Origin: Cycas panzhihuaensis
Taxonomy: Eukaryota > Cycadophyta
Direction of reading: 5' to 3'
NCBI GenBank assembly: GCA_023213395.1
Contig: CM041465.1
Coordinates: 112,599,741-112,663,740, forward strand
DNA: 64,000 nucleotides
In this document: one piece after another, positions 48,761 through 61,994 of the stretch
How positions within the stretch are numbered: position 1 is the stretch's first letter
Layout of the letters: every line of letters begins with the position of its first letter
Translations under genes and position numbers: made by a program
Notes under the pieces: model-generated
Database searches by the model: none
What the model saw: only the letters and a program-made list of their open reading frames with translations
What the model was told of the DNA's origin: nothing

Positions 48761-49179
48761 ATAATATTTGATGAAGAAGTATCTTCTTCAATATTTAATT
48801 ATATAAAACTTCCAATTAAAAATCTATTAACCAACACCTATTTGGTTGATGCCTCTAACAAACAAGCTGATCTAAAAATTATAGAATCCTTATCTACTCA
48901 AGCCCAGAATTGGACTCTATCAGAATCTACTAAAATAGATTCTTCCTCTAAGGCTAGCTCTTCAAATCAACCTATAACTTCAGAAATAATTACCAACAAA
49001 TAGCCTGTATGGGCAACGAAAATGCTTACTGACGCTGGATCTAATATTGGTAATGCTTTAGATACCAGGTGAACTCATGCCCAAAAATTACATGCTAACT
49101 ATGCTTTAATGGCCAAAATAATAGACAATAATGATCCCAAAACCTTTAAACAAGCTAGCAACAATCTTGTATGGTAAGA
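48761..49179 (+). pseudogene. Copia C: integrase-RT linker
   Basis: HDIIFDEEVSSSIFNYIK marks the usual start of the linker, followed by a Ser/Thr-rich open stretch to 49003. Confidence 0.7.
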
Positions 49180-50100
49180 AGCTATGTAAACTGAATTTGA
49201 TACTTTAATTAAAAAATTAATTTGGGATCTCATACAGCTCCCACCAGGGAAAAATATAGTTGACTATAAATGGGTTTATAGAACAAAATACAACTCAATA
49301 GGCACAGTTGAAAAATATAAATCTCACCTAGTTACAAAAGGATTTTCTCAAATTGATGGCATTGACTACAATGAAACCTTTGCCCCTGTTGTAAAGATTA
49401 ATACGATTAAAATAATTATTACCCTAATAGCGAAGTTTGGTTGGGAAATCCATCAAATGGATGTAAAGAGAGCATTTCTGAATGGTGATCTCAAAGAAGA
49501 GATCTATAAGTCTTAACTACCTGGCTTTATTAATAATCCTAATTTAGTTTGTAAACTAAAGAACTCTATTTATGGATTTAAATAAGCTCCTCGAGCTTGG
49601 TATACTAAAGTTGACGATTATCTAATTCAAATTGGATACACTAGATGTATTAGTGATCTAAATATTTATTTTAAATATGGAAATAAAAATATTACTATTT
49701 TAATCCTATATATTAATGATATCCTAATCAATGGATCATCAACTAATAACATTCATTATTTAAAATCTGCTTTAATGAATAAATTTGAAATGACTGATCT
49801 AGGTATCCTACATTATTTTCTTAGATTACAAATTTATCAACATGATTTAAAAATCACTATATCTCAAACTAAATATATTTTAGACTTAATTCAATGGTTT
49901 AACATGGAAAATACTAAACCCATTTCTAATTCATTACAATCAGGAGTAAAATTATCTACTGATTGCTCATCACCTTTATGTGATCCTATATTATATAGAC
50001 AACTAATTGGTAGTCTTATTTATTTAACTCATACCCACCCTGATATATCATATGATGTCGCTTTATGTTCACGTTATATGCAACAGCCATATGAATCACA
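49180..50100 (+). pseudogene. Copia C: reverse transcriptase
   Basis: WDLIQLPPGKNIVDYKWVYR, YKSHLVTKGFSQIDGIDYNE, QMDVKRAFLNGDLKEEIYKS, then the catalytic box at 49709-49720, reading YIND where the family has YVDD, and MTDLGILHYFLRLQI, ISQTKYILDLIQWF, IGSLIYLTHTHPDISYDVAL. Only a handful of stops (Gln to TAA/TAG), making this the best preserved pol in the window. Confidence 0.93.
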
Positions 50101-50576
50101 TTAGAAAGCTGCTAAATGTATATTACGATATCTTAATCACACTATTTTTTATGGTCTAACTTATAATTTTTGTAGTAAACATCTAACTTTAACTAGATAT
50201 ACTGATTCAGATTGGGTAGGTGATACAAATGATCGAAAATTTATATCAGGTTATGTATTTTTTATAGATTCTTCACATATTACTTGGTTTAGTAAGAAAA
50301 TGTAGGCACGAGCTCTATCAATGACTGAAGCTGAATATCATGCACTTGTTGAAGCCAGCAAAGAATCACTTTGGCTCAAATCTCTTCTAAATGAAATTGA
50401 TCTGTCTCTTAACTCTTCCATTGAACTTAAAGTTGATAATCAAGGTGTCATTACTATTGCTACAAATCTAGTTTCACATTCTAGAACTAAACATATAGAA
50501 TTACATCAGCATTTTATGCATAATCTTGTTACTGATAACATTGTTTATTTATCTTATTATCCAACAGATCTATAGG
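50101..50576 (+). pseudogene. Copia C: RNase H
   Basis: KAAKCILRYLNHTIFYGL, YTDSDWVGDTNDRKFISGY, then MTEAEYHALVEASKESLWL, VDNQGVITIA and SRTKHIELHQHF. All acidic residues of the RNase H core appear kept; ends at TAG 50574-50576. Confidence 0.92.
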
Positions 50577-50712
50577 TTGTTAACATACTTATAAAGTCTA
50601 TAACTAAAGTCAAGTTTCTAAACCTCCAAGACCTGTTAAAGATAAAATAAGTCTCCATAAAAGGGGGATCAACGTGATGAAGACCTTCTTTTTCCATATC
50701 ATAAAAGTTAGA

Positions 50713-50724
50713 ATTAAAGGGGGA
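50713..50724 (+). other. Copia C: polypurine tract
   Basis: ATTAAAGGGGGA directly before the 3' LTR start. Confidence 0.85.
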
Positions 50725-51158
50725 TGTTAGGATTATTAATGTTACCTTATGTTATGTCTTATTTAGTCACATGTGTAAATTATTATTTAAGTGATTCCAA
50801 TGTTTCATGTTTAGAAGTTAATTCAATATTATATGAAAGGTCGTTGAAATGCACAACAGCACATTTCAATGAATCTCTCTTGCTATTTATATCTTCTTCT
50901 AGATTCAAGGAGCTGGTTTTGAGAATCTAGAAGGCTGTTTAAAGATGGTTTCAAGGTTTGTTGTATGTATGTAGAGGGTATCTTTATGGTCTATTATATT
51001 AGTTTATTTGATTAATAATATTTAGCTTTAAGAGGTGGTTTTTCTTCCCTAGAAGGGGTTTTTCACCTGTCAAACCATGTGTACTTGTGCAATGTCTCTT
51101 TCTTATGTTTTTATTGTTCCTGTGATCCTATGACATTGTTCATGTGCCTATTCTCACA
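50725..51158 (+). repeat. Copia C: 3' LTR
   Basis: Starts TGTTAGGATTATTAATG and ends ATTCTCACA (TG...CA), 434 bases. Its final 209 bases match the 5' LTR. Confidence 0.88.
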
Positions 51159-51362
51159 GATTTATTTAATCAAATTCTTACATTGTCGTATATTTATTTA
51201 ATGAAGTCACCCATGTTGTATTTGATTAATTTCATTTACATTTTCATTAGTCATCATTGATGTATTTTTAAGTAATTTTAATTTATAGAAAGTTGCCTTT
51301 ATGGTTATATACTTTGGCACTAATATATTTTAGAAATTAAGTCACTTTATTATCAAAGCCTT
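51159..51362. other. Short segment between copia C and Tat D
   Basis: AT-rich; could be the continuation of element Y after the copia insertion, but no match to the left Y repeat was seen. Confidence 0.3.
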
Positions 51363-53640
51363 TGGCATGCTCTAGTTGGACCTAAATCAAATATTTCTTA
51401 TCTTAACTAGCAATATGTTTCCTCTATTTCTAGTCTAAGTTAAGAGACAAGAAGCCTAAGAGAACCTAAGTGACCACCTTTCCTAACTCCTAAGAAGGAG
51501 TCTCCACTTAATTATGCCATTGAATTAAGATATGAATGAAGTAATGAAAGGATATGATGTAATGGGTGTAGTTGAATCTACTAGCTTGCATAATCAAATG
51601 GAAAAGTTTTAAATTCAAGATTATGCTGACAATGTATCTTGCATCCTTCCTCAAGATTCTTTTCCTATTATTTTTTTAACCTTTTGAATTTTACTAAAAT
51701 AAAGGAAAAGAATTAAGTAATATAAGGGTTTTCTCTTTTTAAAAAAATTATTTTTAATTTAAATAAAGTAGAATCCCAAGAGCAAATAATGAAACTATAA
51801 GATCTATCCACCTTCTTTTCAATAAACAAATAAGAAAATTAAACACACATGCAATATCTTTTTTTATTTAATAAAAAGAAGCATAATAAAATGGAAAAGA
51901 AATTATTTCCTTTAGATGCAACACACACTTTTCAATGAGAAAGATAAATATAAAATGTAATTAGCTTAACATTCAACTACATATAGAAACTGATAAGAAA
52001 TCAAATAATATGCAATGTTTATATGAAGCTTTTATTTCAATCACATGTTATTTTATGTTTCAAAAAATGATTTGAAGAGAAAAGGAGAGATTTCAAAGAT
52101 ATATTTTTATTTTTATGAATGATAATCAGTCCATAAAAATTACATGCAACCAACCATAATCAAATCACCACTGAAAAACAAATGATAAACTAGAAAAATA
52201 GAGAGATTATATCATAAATAGAGTCTTCTAGATGCCATAGGATCCTTGAATCTTATATGATCTCCATATTAAATATATATCATTCATATATTTAGGTTTC
52301 TTTCCTTAAAGAAGAAGTAAATGAAGATAATGAAGTCAAATAGGACAACACTAATAATTTATGTAATTTCTAATCTAATGATGAATTTCTACCTTAGAAT
52401 GACTTTCCCTCTTCCAAATATGATCAAACTTCTTCAAGCTTTCCTTTAAAACCAACAAGGAAATTAATAAGTATACAACAAATAGCTCAACAATAGCCAT
52501 AAATAAATAAAAGTAAATAAGATCACTTAGGGACTTGGATAGTTGGAAAAAAATGAGAGGGAGTAGATATTTGTTTAGTGAAGAGATGATCATTGTTTAC
52601 AATAGTCTACCTCTATTCTTCCTATGAAGGTTTGACCTTTCAGATAAGTTCCAAAAGAAAAATCACTAACAAGTGTCCTAGATATCGACAAGAAGAGAGT
52701 AATAATTATGATTACAAATAGTTACCAAAACAAAAGGAGAATTACAATAAACTAAAAAATAAAGATCTTATTAAGTAGAAGAAGTTTGAAGTTGAAGGAA
52801 CTTGTAAGAAACAATACACTTTAGAAGCAATAACCACTCATATTCATATAACAATAAGTTAGCATGATAAAGCTTTAAAAGTCTTCTTTTGGATTTGACT
52901 TTCTCTTCAAAATAGTTCTCCAAATAATAGCAATAGGAGAATCTCTCAAAATCTCTAGAAAATATACCCAAACCTTGATCTATAACATATCAATCTCAGG
53001 AATGACATAGCACACTAGGGTTTCAAAAGATTTTGGGTATGAAAGAGGTAGGTTTCCATCAAATATAGGTAGCAGTATGCAAAATTAGTGTGTTAAAAGA
53101 AAATTTACATGCATGACAGTCAAAAACACTGTTGGTTATATTTTATAAACAACTAAAAAGATGTTCTTCTTCATAAAACATAATTCATCACATTTTTTAT
53201 AGGACCAAAAATATGATGAATTAAGAGGTCAAATTAAATCATTGGAAAGTAAAAAAAAATGATTTTCATTAAAAGATTTAAGCAAAAATAACTCAATCAA
53301 TGAGGAAAATATCCCGAAGAGGATGAAAACATGAAGCACAAGCTTGAAATAATAAAAAAGTGATCATAAAAAGATAAAATAAAGATAGAAAAATGAGATA
53401 AATAAATATTCTAAAGGAAACTTGAGTTAGAATGATCATGAAGAGAGATCTAATTGCCATAGTTATCACTCATTGACAAGTGAAAGAACATAATAATACA
53501 ACCATCATCATTCAACACACATCATAAATGAAATCAATATGATATTTCATCAAAAAATGGCCTAATATAATATGAAACCAAACCTTAAATTAATCATGTT
53601 CACATAAAACAATATAAAAAAATTACTAAAAGTGATAAGG
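51363..53640 (-). repeat. Tat element D: 3' LTR (long; right limit uncertain)
   Basis: TGGCATGCTCTAGTTGGA at 51363 aligns with TGGCATGCTTTAATTGGA at 61995, and the two stay collinear for about 2 kb, for example GAGACAAGAAGCCTAAGAGA (51444 and 62072), CTTTCCCTCTTCCAAATATG (52402 and 63029), and GATGAAAACA near 53320 and 63950. The right copy leaves the window at 64000 (equivalent to about 53375), so the true end lies at or beyond that. Confidence 0.85.
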
Positions 53641-54020
53641 ATGAATGGGAGGACAAGTTTTAGTGAAATATTTGCACCCTTGACACTTGAAGTTCCTACT
53701 TCATAAAGGAAGAAGGATGGTAAAAGGTGACAATGATCAGAGTGAAGGATTTTGTATCAACTAAAAGGTTTAGGATGAGGTGTGAATTATGGCTCACTAA
53801 CTTACAAAGGAACTATAAATTTTCTAGAATGACAAGTTAAAGAGTTTTTACTTAAAGGCTTACTCAAATGAACTAAGTTTATAATAACTCAATTTGAAAG
53901 CAATGCTAAATCCCCACAAAATATGTGAGACTTAAAAACCTAATTAGTCATAGTATATCTCTCATTAAACACACTTGAGAGGAAAGGTCCTTTAGCCATA
54001 GCACAAACTATGGATTCCCA
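53641..54020. other. Continuation of Tat D LTR or 3' untranslated region
   Basis: No coding signal on either strand. Integrase, which would be expected in or near 53.7-55.1 kb on the minus strand, is not visible. Confidence 0.35.
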
Positions 54021-54240
54021 TAGTTTTTGGGCTCATTAATAGGTGGCTTTTTAGAGCCTTCGGCAATGATAGTTTCGGCTCATTACTAGGTGACTTTGAG
54101 AGCCTTCTATCATAGTTTAAACTTGTTATGGGATGAAGGACTTTGGAGCTTGATTGTCATAGTTTAAGCTCAATAAAAATTAGATTTCAAAGCATTCCCT
54201 ATCATAGTTTAGGCTTTTTAATAGATAAAAAGGCTTAGAG
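54021..54240. repeat. Degenerate minisatellite, five units of 43-49 bases
   Basis: Units start TAGTTT at 54021, 54070, 54113, 54160 and 54205. The first two units share TAGTTT..GGCTCATTA.TAGGTG.CTTT..GAGCCTTC; later ones are more diverged but keep (G/T)TCATAGTTTAAGCT and spacing. Confidence 0.75.
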
Positions 54241-54285
54241 TATAAGAATATATAATAATTTTATAATTTTTTTTTTAAATCTTTG

Positions 54286-55100
<815 letters not shown>

Positions 55101-55159
55101 CTAAAGAGAATAATGACATCAATGATGAAGCCTAATGGTAAAGGAGAAGGAGTCGTCAA

Positions 55160-55425
55160 GATTATACCTGATATATCCTAATTATATGGTAGACTACAAT
55201 TTGAGAATCTAAATATATGATAATAGGTCCAAGATAAAAATGAGAAATATCAAACAAGTCTCTAATAATGGTAGAATATTCAACTTTATTATTAGTTGCT
55301 CTAGGTATGAATAGGCTAGAAGAGTGGAGGGGATTTTTCGATTGGTCATTAATCATCTAAGTAATAGCAGATAGTCCTAAGTTACCTTTACTATATCCAT
55401 CAATAAAAATACTCAATGGCATGGG
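55160..55425 (-). pseudogene. Tat element D: second, archaeal-type RNase H
   Basis: Minus strand: SIFIDGYSKGNLGLSAI (first catalytic Asp, near 55400), ATNNKVEYSTIIRDLFD (Glu), and LGPIIIYLDSQIVVYHI (third acidic residue). One TAG interrupts. The same blocks appear in Tat A at 7.74-8.1 kb. Here the domain follows the first RNase H with no integrase between them. Confidence 0.78.
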
Positions 55426-56369
55426 AAAATAGGACTAGTATTTAGAGATAATATGATTAATAAAGGAGGGTGTAGGAATCAATCGATAAGGAGAAGGTAG
55501 TAAATGAGATTATTTTTGATGACATTAAGGAAAAAGAGAAATCATAATTGGGATGACCATAATCAACAAGAATAAAAGATGTCAAGCAAGGTTTAATCAT
55601 AAATGAAGTCATGATGGATCCAAGTAGCTACACCCAAACATTTTGAATGACTCATCTAAATGAACCCAACCTATTACATAGATAGGTGGCGATGAAGTTG
55701 TCACACGACTTGCCCTGAATTATAAGAAGATGATGATAATATATATTTTTTTACTCTTTTTTACTTTTTTTATCACTTTTTTTTTAAGATATACATTCAT
55801 CTTTCATTTTTTTTATATTTATAAGTAAATATTTAGAATCATCTAATTATAAAGTTCTTTTACTCAATATATCAAGGATTTATCCTTTTCAAAGGAAACC
55901 GAGATGAAAGAGATTAATCTCCTTAAGAATTAAACCACAGGAAAGAAAGGAAATCAAAATCACAATGTCTCCAAATATAAATGGATGATAGTATAATAAG
56001 TATTCACCTCAGAATATAGATAGAGAGAACTAAAGATAATAAAAAAGTAAAGAAAATAACAAGTGATAAATGACCAAAAAGAAATCATCACAATAAAGGA
56101 CTAGTAAGTAAAAGTATGATTTAAGTAATCGATAAAGTGTCCTAAAGTTGATAAACTAATCTCTCTTTTTAAGGATGAAGAAAAATAATGAGGTTGAGAG
56201 TATAAATTCTCTCTTAAGTATAGAGCTCAAAAGAGAAAAAGACCAAAAGCCTCAAAAAAGAGTACTCACAATGAACATATATGCTACAAGGAGTAATAGA
56301 CTTATATGATCATGAGTAAAATCTTTATGAAAGTAAGAATAAATTAAGAGAAGATGAGAAAAGACTAAA
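55426..56369 (-). other. Decayed spacer between the two RNase H domains of Tat D
   Basis: Minus-strand reading is Phe/Leu/Ser/Ile-rich with many stops. No zinc-binding or DDE block of integrase could be found in it. It contains poly-T stretches at 55747-55795. Confidence 0.4.
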
Positions 56370-56870
56370 GAAAAGAATTTCCTATAGTTTTCTATTTATG
56401 ATATAAAAGATAAATTCTTTCTTGTAGTAATAAGAACAATCTTCCTAGTCATCCAATAAGGTTGGTTTTGGTAAGTAAATATCTGATAGGATCGAATTGA
56501 ACAATAAGATGGACCTTATTCCTAAGAAGATAATGTTGTAACTTCTTAGTGATAAAGATTAAAGTCAGACATTCCTTTTTAAGAAGAGGATAATAAAGTT
56601 CAGTAACTACTAAAATCCTACTAATGAAATATATCGCTTGTTCTTTACCAAAATTATCCTATTGTGCCAGCATACCTACTAATGATTCTTCTGTAGAGGA
56701 AGTATATAGGATAAAAGGATTATTAAATCTAGATGGAGCAAGCATAGATGTTGAGATGAAGGCTTACTTTAACTTGTCAAAGGACTCTTGAACTTGAGGA
56801 GTTAGCTGTAACTCAACGTCTTTCTTTAAAAGATTCATGATAGACTTGGTATCTAAAGCAAAGTTGACAA
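56370..56870 (-). pseudogene. Tat element D: first RNase H
   Basis: Minus strand: MNLLKKDVELQL, QESFDKLK, PFILYTSSTEESLVGMLAQ, QAIYFISRILVVTELYY, KKECLTLIFITKKLQHYLL, DPIRYLLTKTNLIG. Wording parallels Tat A at 2051-2400 almost residue by residue. Confidence 0.85.
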
Positions 56871-57620
56871 TAAAACATCTTAAAAAACCAAGTCTACATA
56901 AAAAATATTTAAATTTTTTTTATTTTTAGGAGGGGGCATATCAACAATTGCCCTAATTTTATTGGCTTCTATTCTAATTCTATCACAGGAAATAATGTTA
57001 GCTAACATTCTTCTTAACATCACAACAAACATATATTTAGATGGATTAAAGCATAAACGATATCGTCTACATCTTTTAAAGATTCTTTTCAAGTCATGGA
57101 CATGATCATGTATTTTATGAGAAAGAACAAGCATATCAACTAAGTACATAATAATAATGTTACTAATTAAATCACAGGAGATATGAACCATTACTCTTTA
57201 ATAAGTAGCACCAATGTCTTTTAATCCAAAAGGCATGACCTTGTAAATGAAAGTACCCTAAGGAGTAGTAAATGCAGTCTTATAATAATCTCGAGGTAAA
57301 ATGGAGATCTTATTGTAACCAAAAAATCCATCCATAAGAAACATCACCTCAAAACCAATCATTTGATTCTAAATTTAGTTAAGAAAAGGGAGAGGAAAAT
57401 TATCCTTGGGACAAGTATCATTAATGTTTTGAAAGTTAATACAAATTCAGATTGAACTATTTTTCTTCGCAATTAGAACTATATTTGAAACCCATTGATA
57501 ATAATGCAAACTCTCAATGAATCCAACTCTTAATAACTTCTCCACTTCTTATTTAATCATAATAGAAAGCTATGGATAAATGGGTCACTATTTTTGGCAT
57601 TTAGGTTTGACAGTAGGAGT
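56871..57620 (-). pseudogene. Tat element D: reverse transcriptase
   Basis: Minus strand: YKTAFTTP, a TAG where Trp is expected, GTFIYKVMPFGLKDIGATY, VMVHISCDLISNIIIMYLVD (catalytic YVDD decayed to YLVD), LKRIFKRCRRYRLCFNPSKY, IRAIVDMPPPKNKK. Tat-type RT. Upstream part (toward 57620) is more decayed. Confidence 0.88.
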
Positions 57621-59094
57621 TATCATGATATTATGTTCAATAACTTAGGGATCAAGGTCATGTATATCTTTATAGTCCCAAGCAAAAACTAAATAGAACT
57701 CTCATGAAAGAGATCCTTAAGTTGAGTGATCTCTTGAGAAGTATAAGTACCTCCCAACTTAATAATCTTAGGGATATCGCCCAGTTCTAAGTCAATGTCT
57801 ATAGTTTATTCTATAAGGATATAATTTCCCTCTTCAAAGTGAGGAGTAGGCTCTACTAGAGAAACTACCTCTTGGGATTAGGAATGATTGACTAGTAGTT
57901 AATCAAGTCATATGACTTTGAAAAAACCCAACCTATGATGTCCAAAAGGAAGATTAGGACATGACCGTACTAAATATTCAAGAATTGCCTCATCATTTTT
58001 AAAGTGATTAAGGTGAAAAATATCAAGGAGTAAATTCCTTCATAAGTTAATAGATAAAGAAGAGGACCTAAAATATAAAGGAGAGTTAAACCAAAGAGTC
58101 TAGACAAGTAGTAACAAACTAAATGATCGAATAAACTTAAAAAAAAGAATAGGATTATTAATAAATTCCTAAATTGATGTAAAGGTTGGTTTAAATTCTT
58201 GATGATAAGAATGGTGGTCTTGATTAGACAAAGACATCAAGACAAAGGATGATGGAGAAGCATCCACAGAAGGATATAAAGAAAAAGAAAGGGTGGAAAC
58301 CAAATTTGCTTAACATACTTGAGTGGGGGTACTTTGATTCCTTTGAAGTGTATTAAGTGAATTAATATCCTCAACACTTGATTTTAAGTCTAGGTACCCA
58401 TGTAATAACATCTTCTTCTCATGTTTATTCAACCATGTAGTAAAAAGAGAAGATCGAGAGAAAAGAGGTGTAGTATTAATAGGTACATTATGTGAAAGAG
58501 AAATTATATGATAAATTAAAGAATCATTTATAGTGGAAAAAACCAAATCATTTGCCATCAAAGGCAAACATAAGACCTATGAGAAATGGGTCTAAATAAG
58601 AAGAGGAACATTCATATTAATAGCTTGGCTCATAAGCATTTCCTCACAAGATATAATAGAATGTGAAGTTACTTCCTCATTAAAAGAAGAAGAGGAAATT
58701 GGAGATTAATAAGTCAAACCCAAAGACCATGAAGTGAAAAAAGAACTTGGTGAAATAGGGACAATCACCACTAAATCAACATCCTTTACTTCTCAATGAC
58801 AAGAAGGAGTTTTGATGGCAAAGTATTAGCCTAATCCTAATAATTAGAAGAAATATTTTGAAGAGTTAGATGACTCACAAGGCTTAGAAAAGGTCTTAAT
58901 AAGTGGCACTGAATATTTAATAGGTTTCAATTTTCATCTGATAATTTTTAATTATCCCTTATCAATGAACCTAAGTTCACCAAAAAGAAAAGAGTAAACT
59001 CTAGCTAATTGGGTAATCCATGGTCTAGCCAAAAGGATATTATACTCTAAATCAAGATTAATAATGGTCTATTTGGTAAGAACTTTCTTGTCTT
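57621..59094 (-). pseudogene. Tat element D: linker between protease and RT
   Basis: Minus strand shows FKNDEAILEYLVRSCPNLPF then GHHRLGF (about 58000-57930) and PHFEEGNYI (about 57840), the same blocks as Tat A at 800-985. The 85-codon frame at 58567-58310 is in the less conserved acidic/Ser-rich part. Function unknown; conserved in both elements. Confidence 0.6.
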
Positions 59095-59406
59095 CTAGAC
59101 TGAGAGGGAGAGTGACTTAACTAAGGGGTACTTTGTAATTTTTATTATATCCCTAATAAATCCATTAGCATGGATCAAAACTAAAATTTTTAAGTCCTCA
59201 ATAAGAAAAAGAGGTATTACATTAACAAATGATCCCCTATTAATAATGACAAATTTGTTGTTGATGTCATCCTTTATTATCTCAATATAAATTGAAGATA
59301 TGTCATTTGGAGCATGAGTGGTATGATTAAGTAAGGTGACCAAGTCAAAAGAAAATATAAAAGTGGATGAAGAGACTATAGGAGGAAATCCCAATGCATC
59401 AAACAA
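59095..59406 (-). pseudogene. Tat element D: aspartic protease
   Basis: Minus strand: DINNKFVIINRGSFVNVIPL, where the active-site D-x-G of the family reads N-R-G. Followed by FLIEDLKI. Inactive. Confidence 0.75.
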
Positions 59407-59409
59407 GAC

Positions 59410-61940
59410 CTGACATTACTTGGGGTAACACTTTAGCAAATCTATGACTAAAATACCAGTAGGAATGGTCTTTAACTCATCGACCAAAGAGAATGATCCA
59501 TCCTTTATACTAGAAGGAATAGATCTAAACCTGATGGGATGTGGGGATACAAGAGGGAAAGAGTTAAGGTTCTTTGCTATCAAATCATTAAATGATTTAC
59601 ATGGACCTACACTCTTTGTTGTCTCTACCATGTTTATCATTCTCTTAGTCTCAACACATTTAGGAGGTAGGCAAGATTCACTATTAGTACATTTTATTGA
59701 AGGATTAGGAATAGTAGTAGTCTTCTTAGATGAATTAGAGCTAGAAGACTCATCTTAATCATCTTGAACCTATTTTTCCTTGCCCTTGTCATCTTTGTTT
59801 CCTTTTTCCTTGTGTTAAAGTAAGGGATCTTTACGAATCAATTAATCTTAAGATATTTTAGAAGAATGATTTAATTGAACATTTGTATTTTATACAATGG
59901 CTTGAACCATATGATATTCACTTCTGTTATGAGCATCAATCTAATGGTAGGAATACCATTTTGTCTTTCTAAAAGAAGGAGGAGGTAGAGGTGAAGCTTA
60001 TTTCTTCCTTCCTTTAGTAAGATGAATTACTTTTATTTCTTAGGATGGTTGGTTTTGAGAAGGACCATCAACACCTAGCTTGATGTTGTTTACATGCTCT
60101 AATGATCTAATGAAAGAAGTTAAGTGATCGTAATTTTATTTAGGATATGGAGCCTTTGTTATCTGAATAGTTTGTTTAGAGTGAACATGTTTCCCAACCT
60201 TCTTAATACCTTCTTGAATCTGAAATATTTCCAAAGCTAAACAACGATTAATAGCTTCTTCATAACTTTGAGGACCAAGCTTAAGAACTTTAAGATCTAC
60301 GTGTGTCCTCAAAGCATTAGTAAATAGATCGAATAATTGACTAGGATCAAGACATGAATGAGATGCATATAGTTGGTCTTAAAACCTTCTCAAAAAATCC
60401 TTAGAAGTTTCATCATGGTTTTACTTAATATCTAAAAGAGATTTGATACTAGATTTGAATAGTCTTACTACATCAAAATAGTTGATGAAAGAATCAACTA
60501 ATTGTTAAAATGAGAGCGCTCAAGCAGATGGAAGTCGATAAAACCATTTCAAAGCATCACCTTGAAGTGATTTAAGAAATAAGCACATCATGATGTAATC
60601 ATATGGTATGCAATCTGTACAAGCAAGTGTAAATATTTGTATGTGAGAAGTTAGGTCTTGAGAGGAGTCACTCAAGAATTTAAGTAACTCAAAAAGGAAT
60701 GGATGCATCAAGGATAAAAGGACCTCACATAGGAAAGGAAACTTCAAGTAATTTAGAAAAGGTTTCCTTGGCCTCAATGTAGTGGTATATCAAGGTAAGG
60801 ATGATGGATGTGGAGTGTTAGAAAGAACAAGTTATTATTATTGAGAAAAAGAATGAGATAGAAAGGTAGATGAAGGATTAAACCAAGTTGTGGGATTAAC
60901 CATAAAATTGATTTGTGGCATAGGATATTAAGGAAGAATAGAGTTAAGTGAAGGAAAAAGGATTGATTATGGAGTGGATCTAGGAACATGTGATAAGGAG
61001 GTAGGGTTAGCAACCCCTAAAACTTGAGATTAACTAATTGGAATATGTGGATAAACTAGATGGGTATGAGAGACATGTTGGGAAGAAGGGGATATATTAA
61101 GTATTCTAGAAGTAGAAGTATGAGGTTTAATACCATATGGTGAAACACTATTAGATAAGTAAACTATCAATTAAGTTGAAGATGAAATAAGACAAGAGGG
61201 GGCAACGCTAGTATAATAGGAGCAAATAAGTTATGACGTTGATGAAGGTAAACCTATTTGGTGAGAGATAGGAGCATGAGAAGAAGTAAGTTTACCTTAG
61301 ATGGGAATAATAGAGGAACCTTCATGTGTAGAAGGTACCATATGAGGAGAATGAGTCTGAACCTATCATCTAGAAGATGAAAGAAGATGTTGAGAATGAA
61401 CCGACTTATAATCTTCAACCTCCTCTAAAAGAGGAGAGTGAGGTCTTAATGAAGGATGATGGGAAGGTAGGGGAAATTGAATTACATCTCAAGTAACTAT
61501 AGGCTCAACTTGAATCGACTCATACTCCTTACATAATGGATCAAATTGATGATGTTATGGAGAGGATGTTATAGTATGAGTCTTTAGATAAAAAGGATCT
61601 TGATATCCAGGGATATAAAGAGGAGTAGGAACCCTAGTAAGAATTGACTCAAAGTACAATAAATGTGATTGAGCAAGAAGTGTCTCTTCTTATGTGAAAG
61701 AAGGATTTATAAATAAAGTATCACCATGAAATTGAGAGGGCTCCAGGTACCCTTACTCCATAGGTATTTCATATAGCTGGGTTGAATCTTTAGTGGAATA
61801 AACATAAGTATCATATATATGATGTTTTGTAGAATCAACATAAGAATATGAAACTTCATGAGTGAAATGTAAGGGTTGCATTTGAAAATTAGGTGGGATA
61901 CCTTGGAGTCTCAAAGATCACTTATTGATGTTGTAGTTTC
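59410..61940 (-). pseudogene. Tat element D: gag
   Basis: Minus strand from about 61930. A Pro/Leu/Ser-rich N-terminal region is followed by the retrotransposon gag core: FLSDSSQDLTSHIQIFTLAC, IPYDYIMMCLFLKSLQGDAL, KWFYRLPSA (60777-60520), then LRTHVDLKVLKLGPQSYEEA. A zinc knuckle near 59955-59915 reads KWYSYH..IDAHNRSEYHM, with both Cys positions changed to Tyr. The rest (SSSSNSSKKTTTIPNPSIKC) leads into the protease. Confidence 0.82.
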
Positions 61941-61994
61941 CATCACTTTAAATAAAAAAAAAATGGTAATTCCCTAGTATAGTTTCTAGAAAGA
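61941..61994 (-). other. Leader and probable primer-binding region of Tat D
   Basis: Only about 50 bases separate the LTR from the gag reading. Minus strand next to the LTR reads TCTTTCTAGAAACTATAC; I cannot match it to a tRNA 3' end. Confidence 0.4.
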
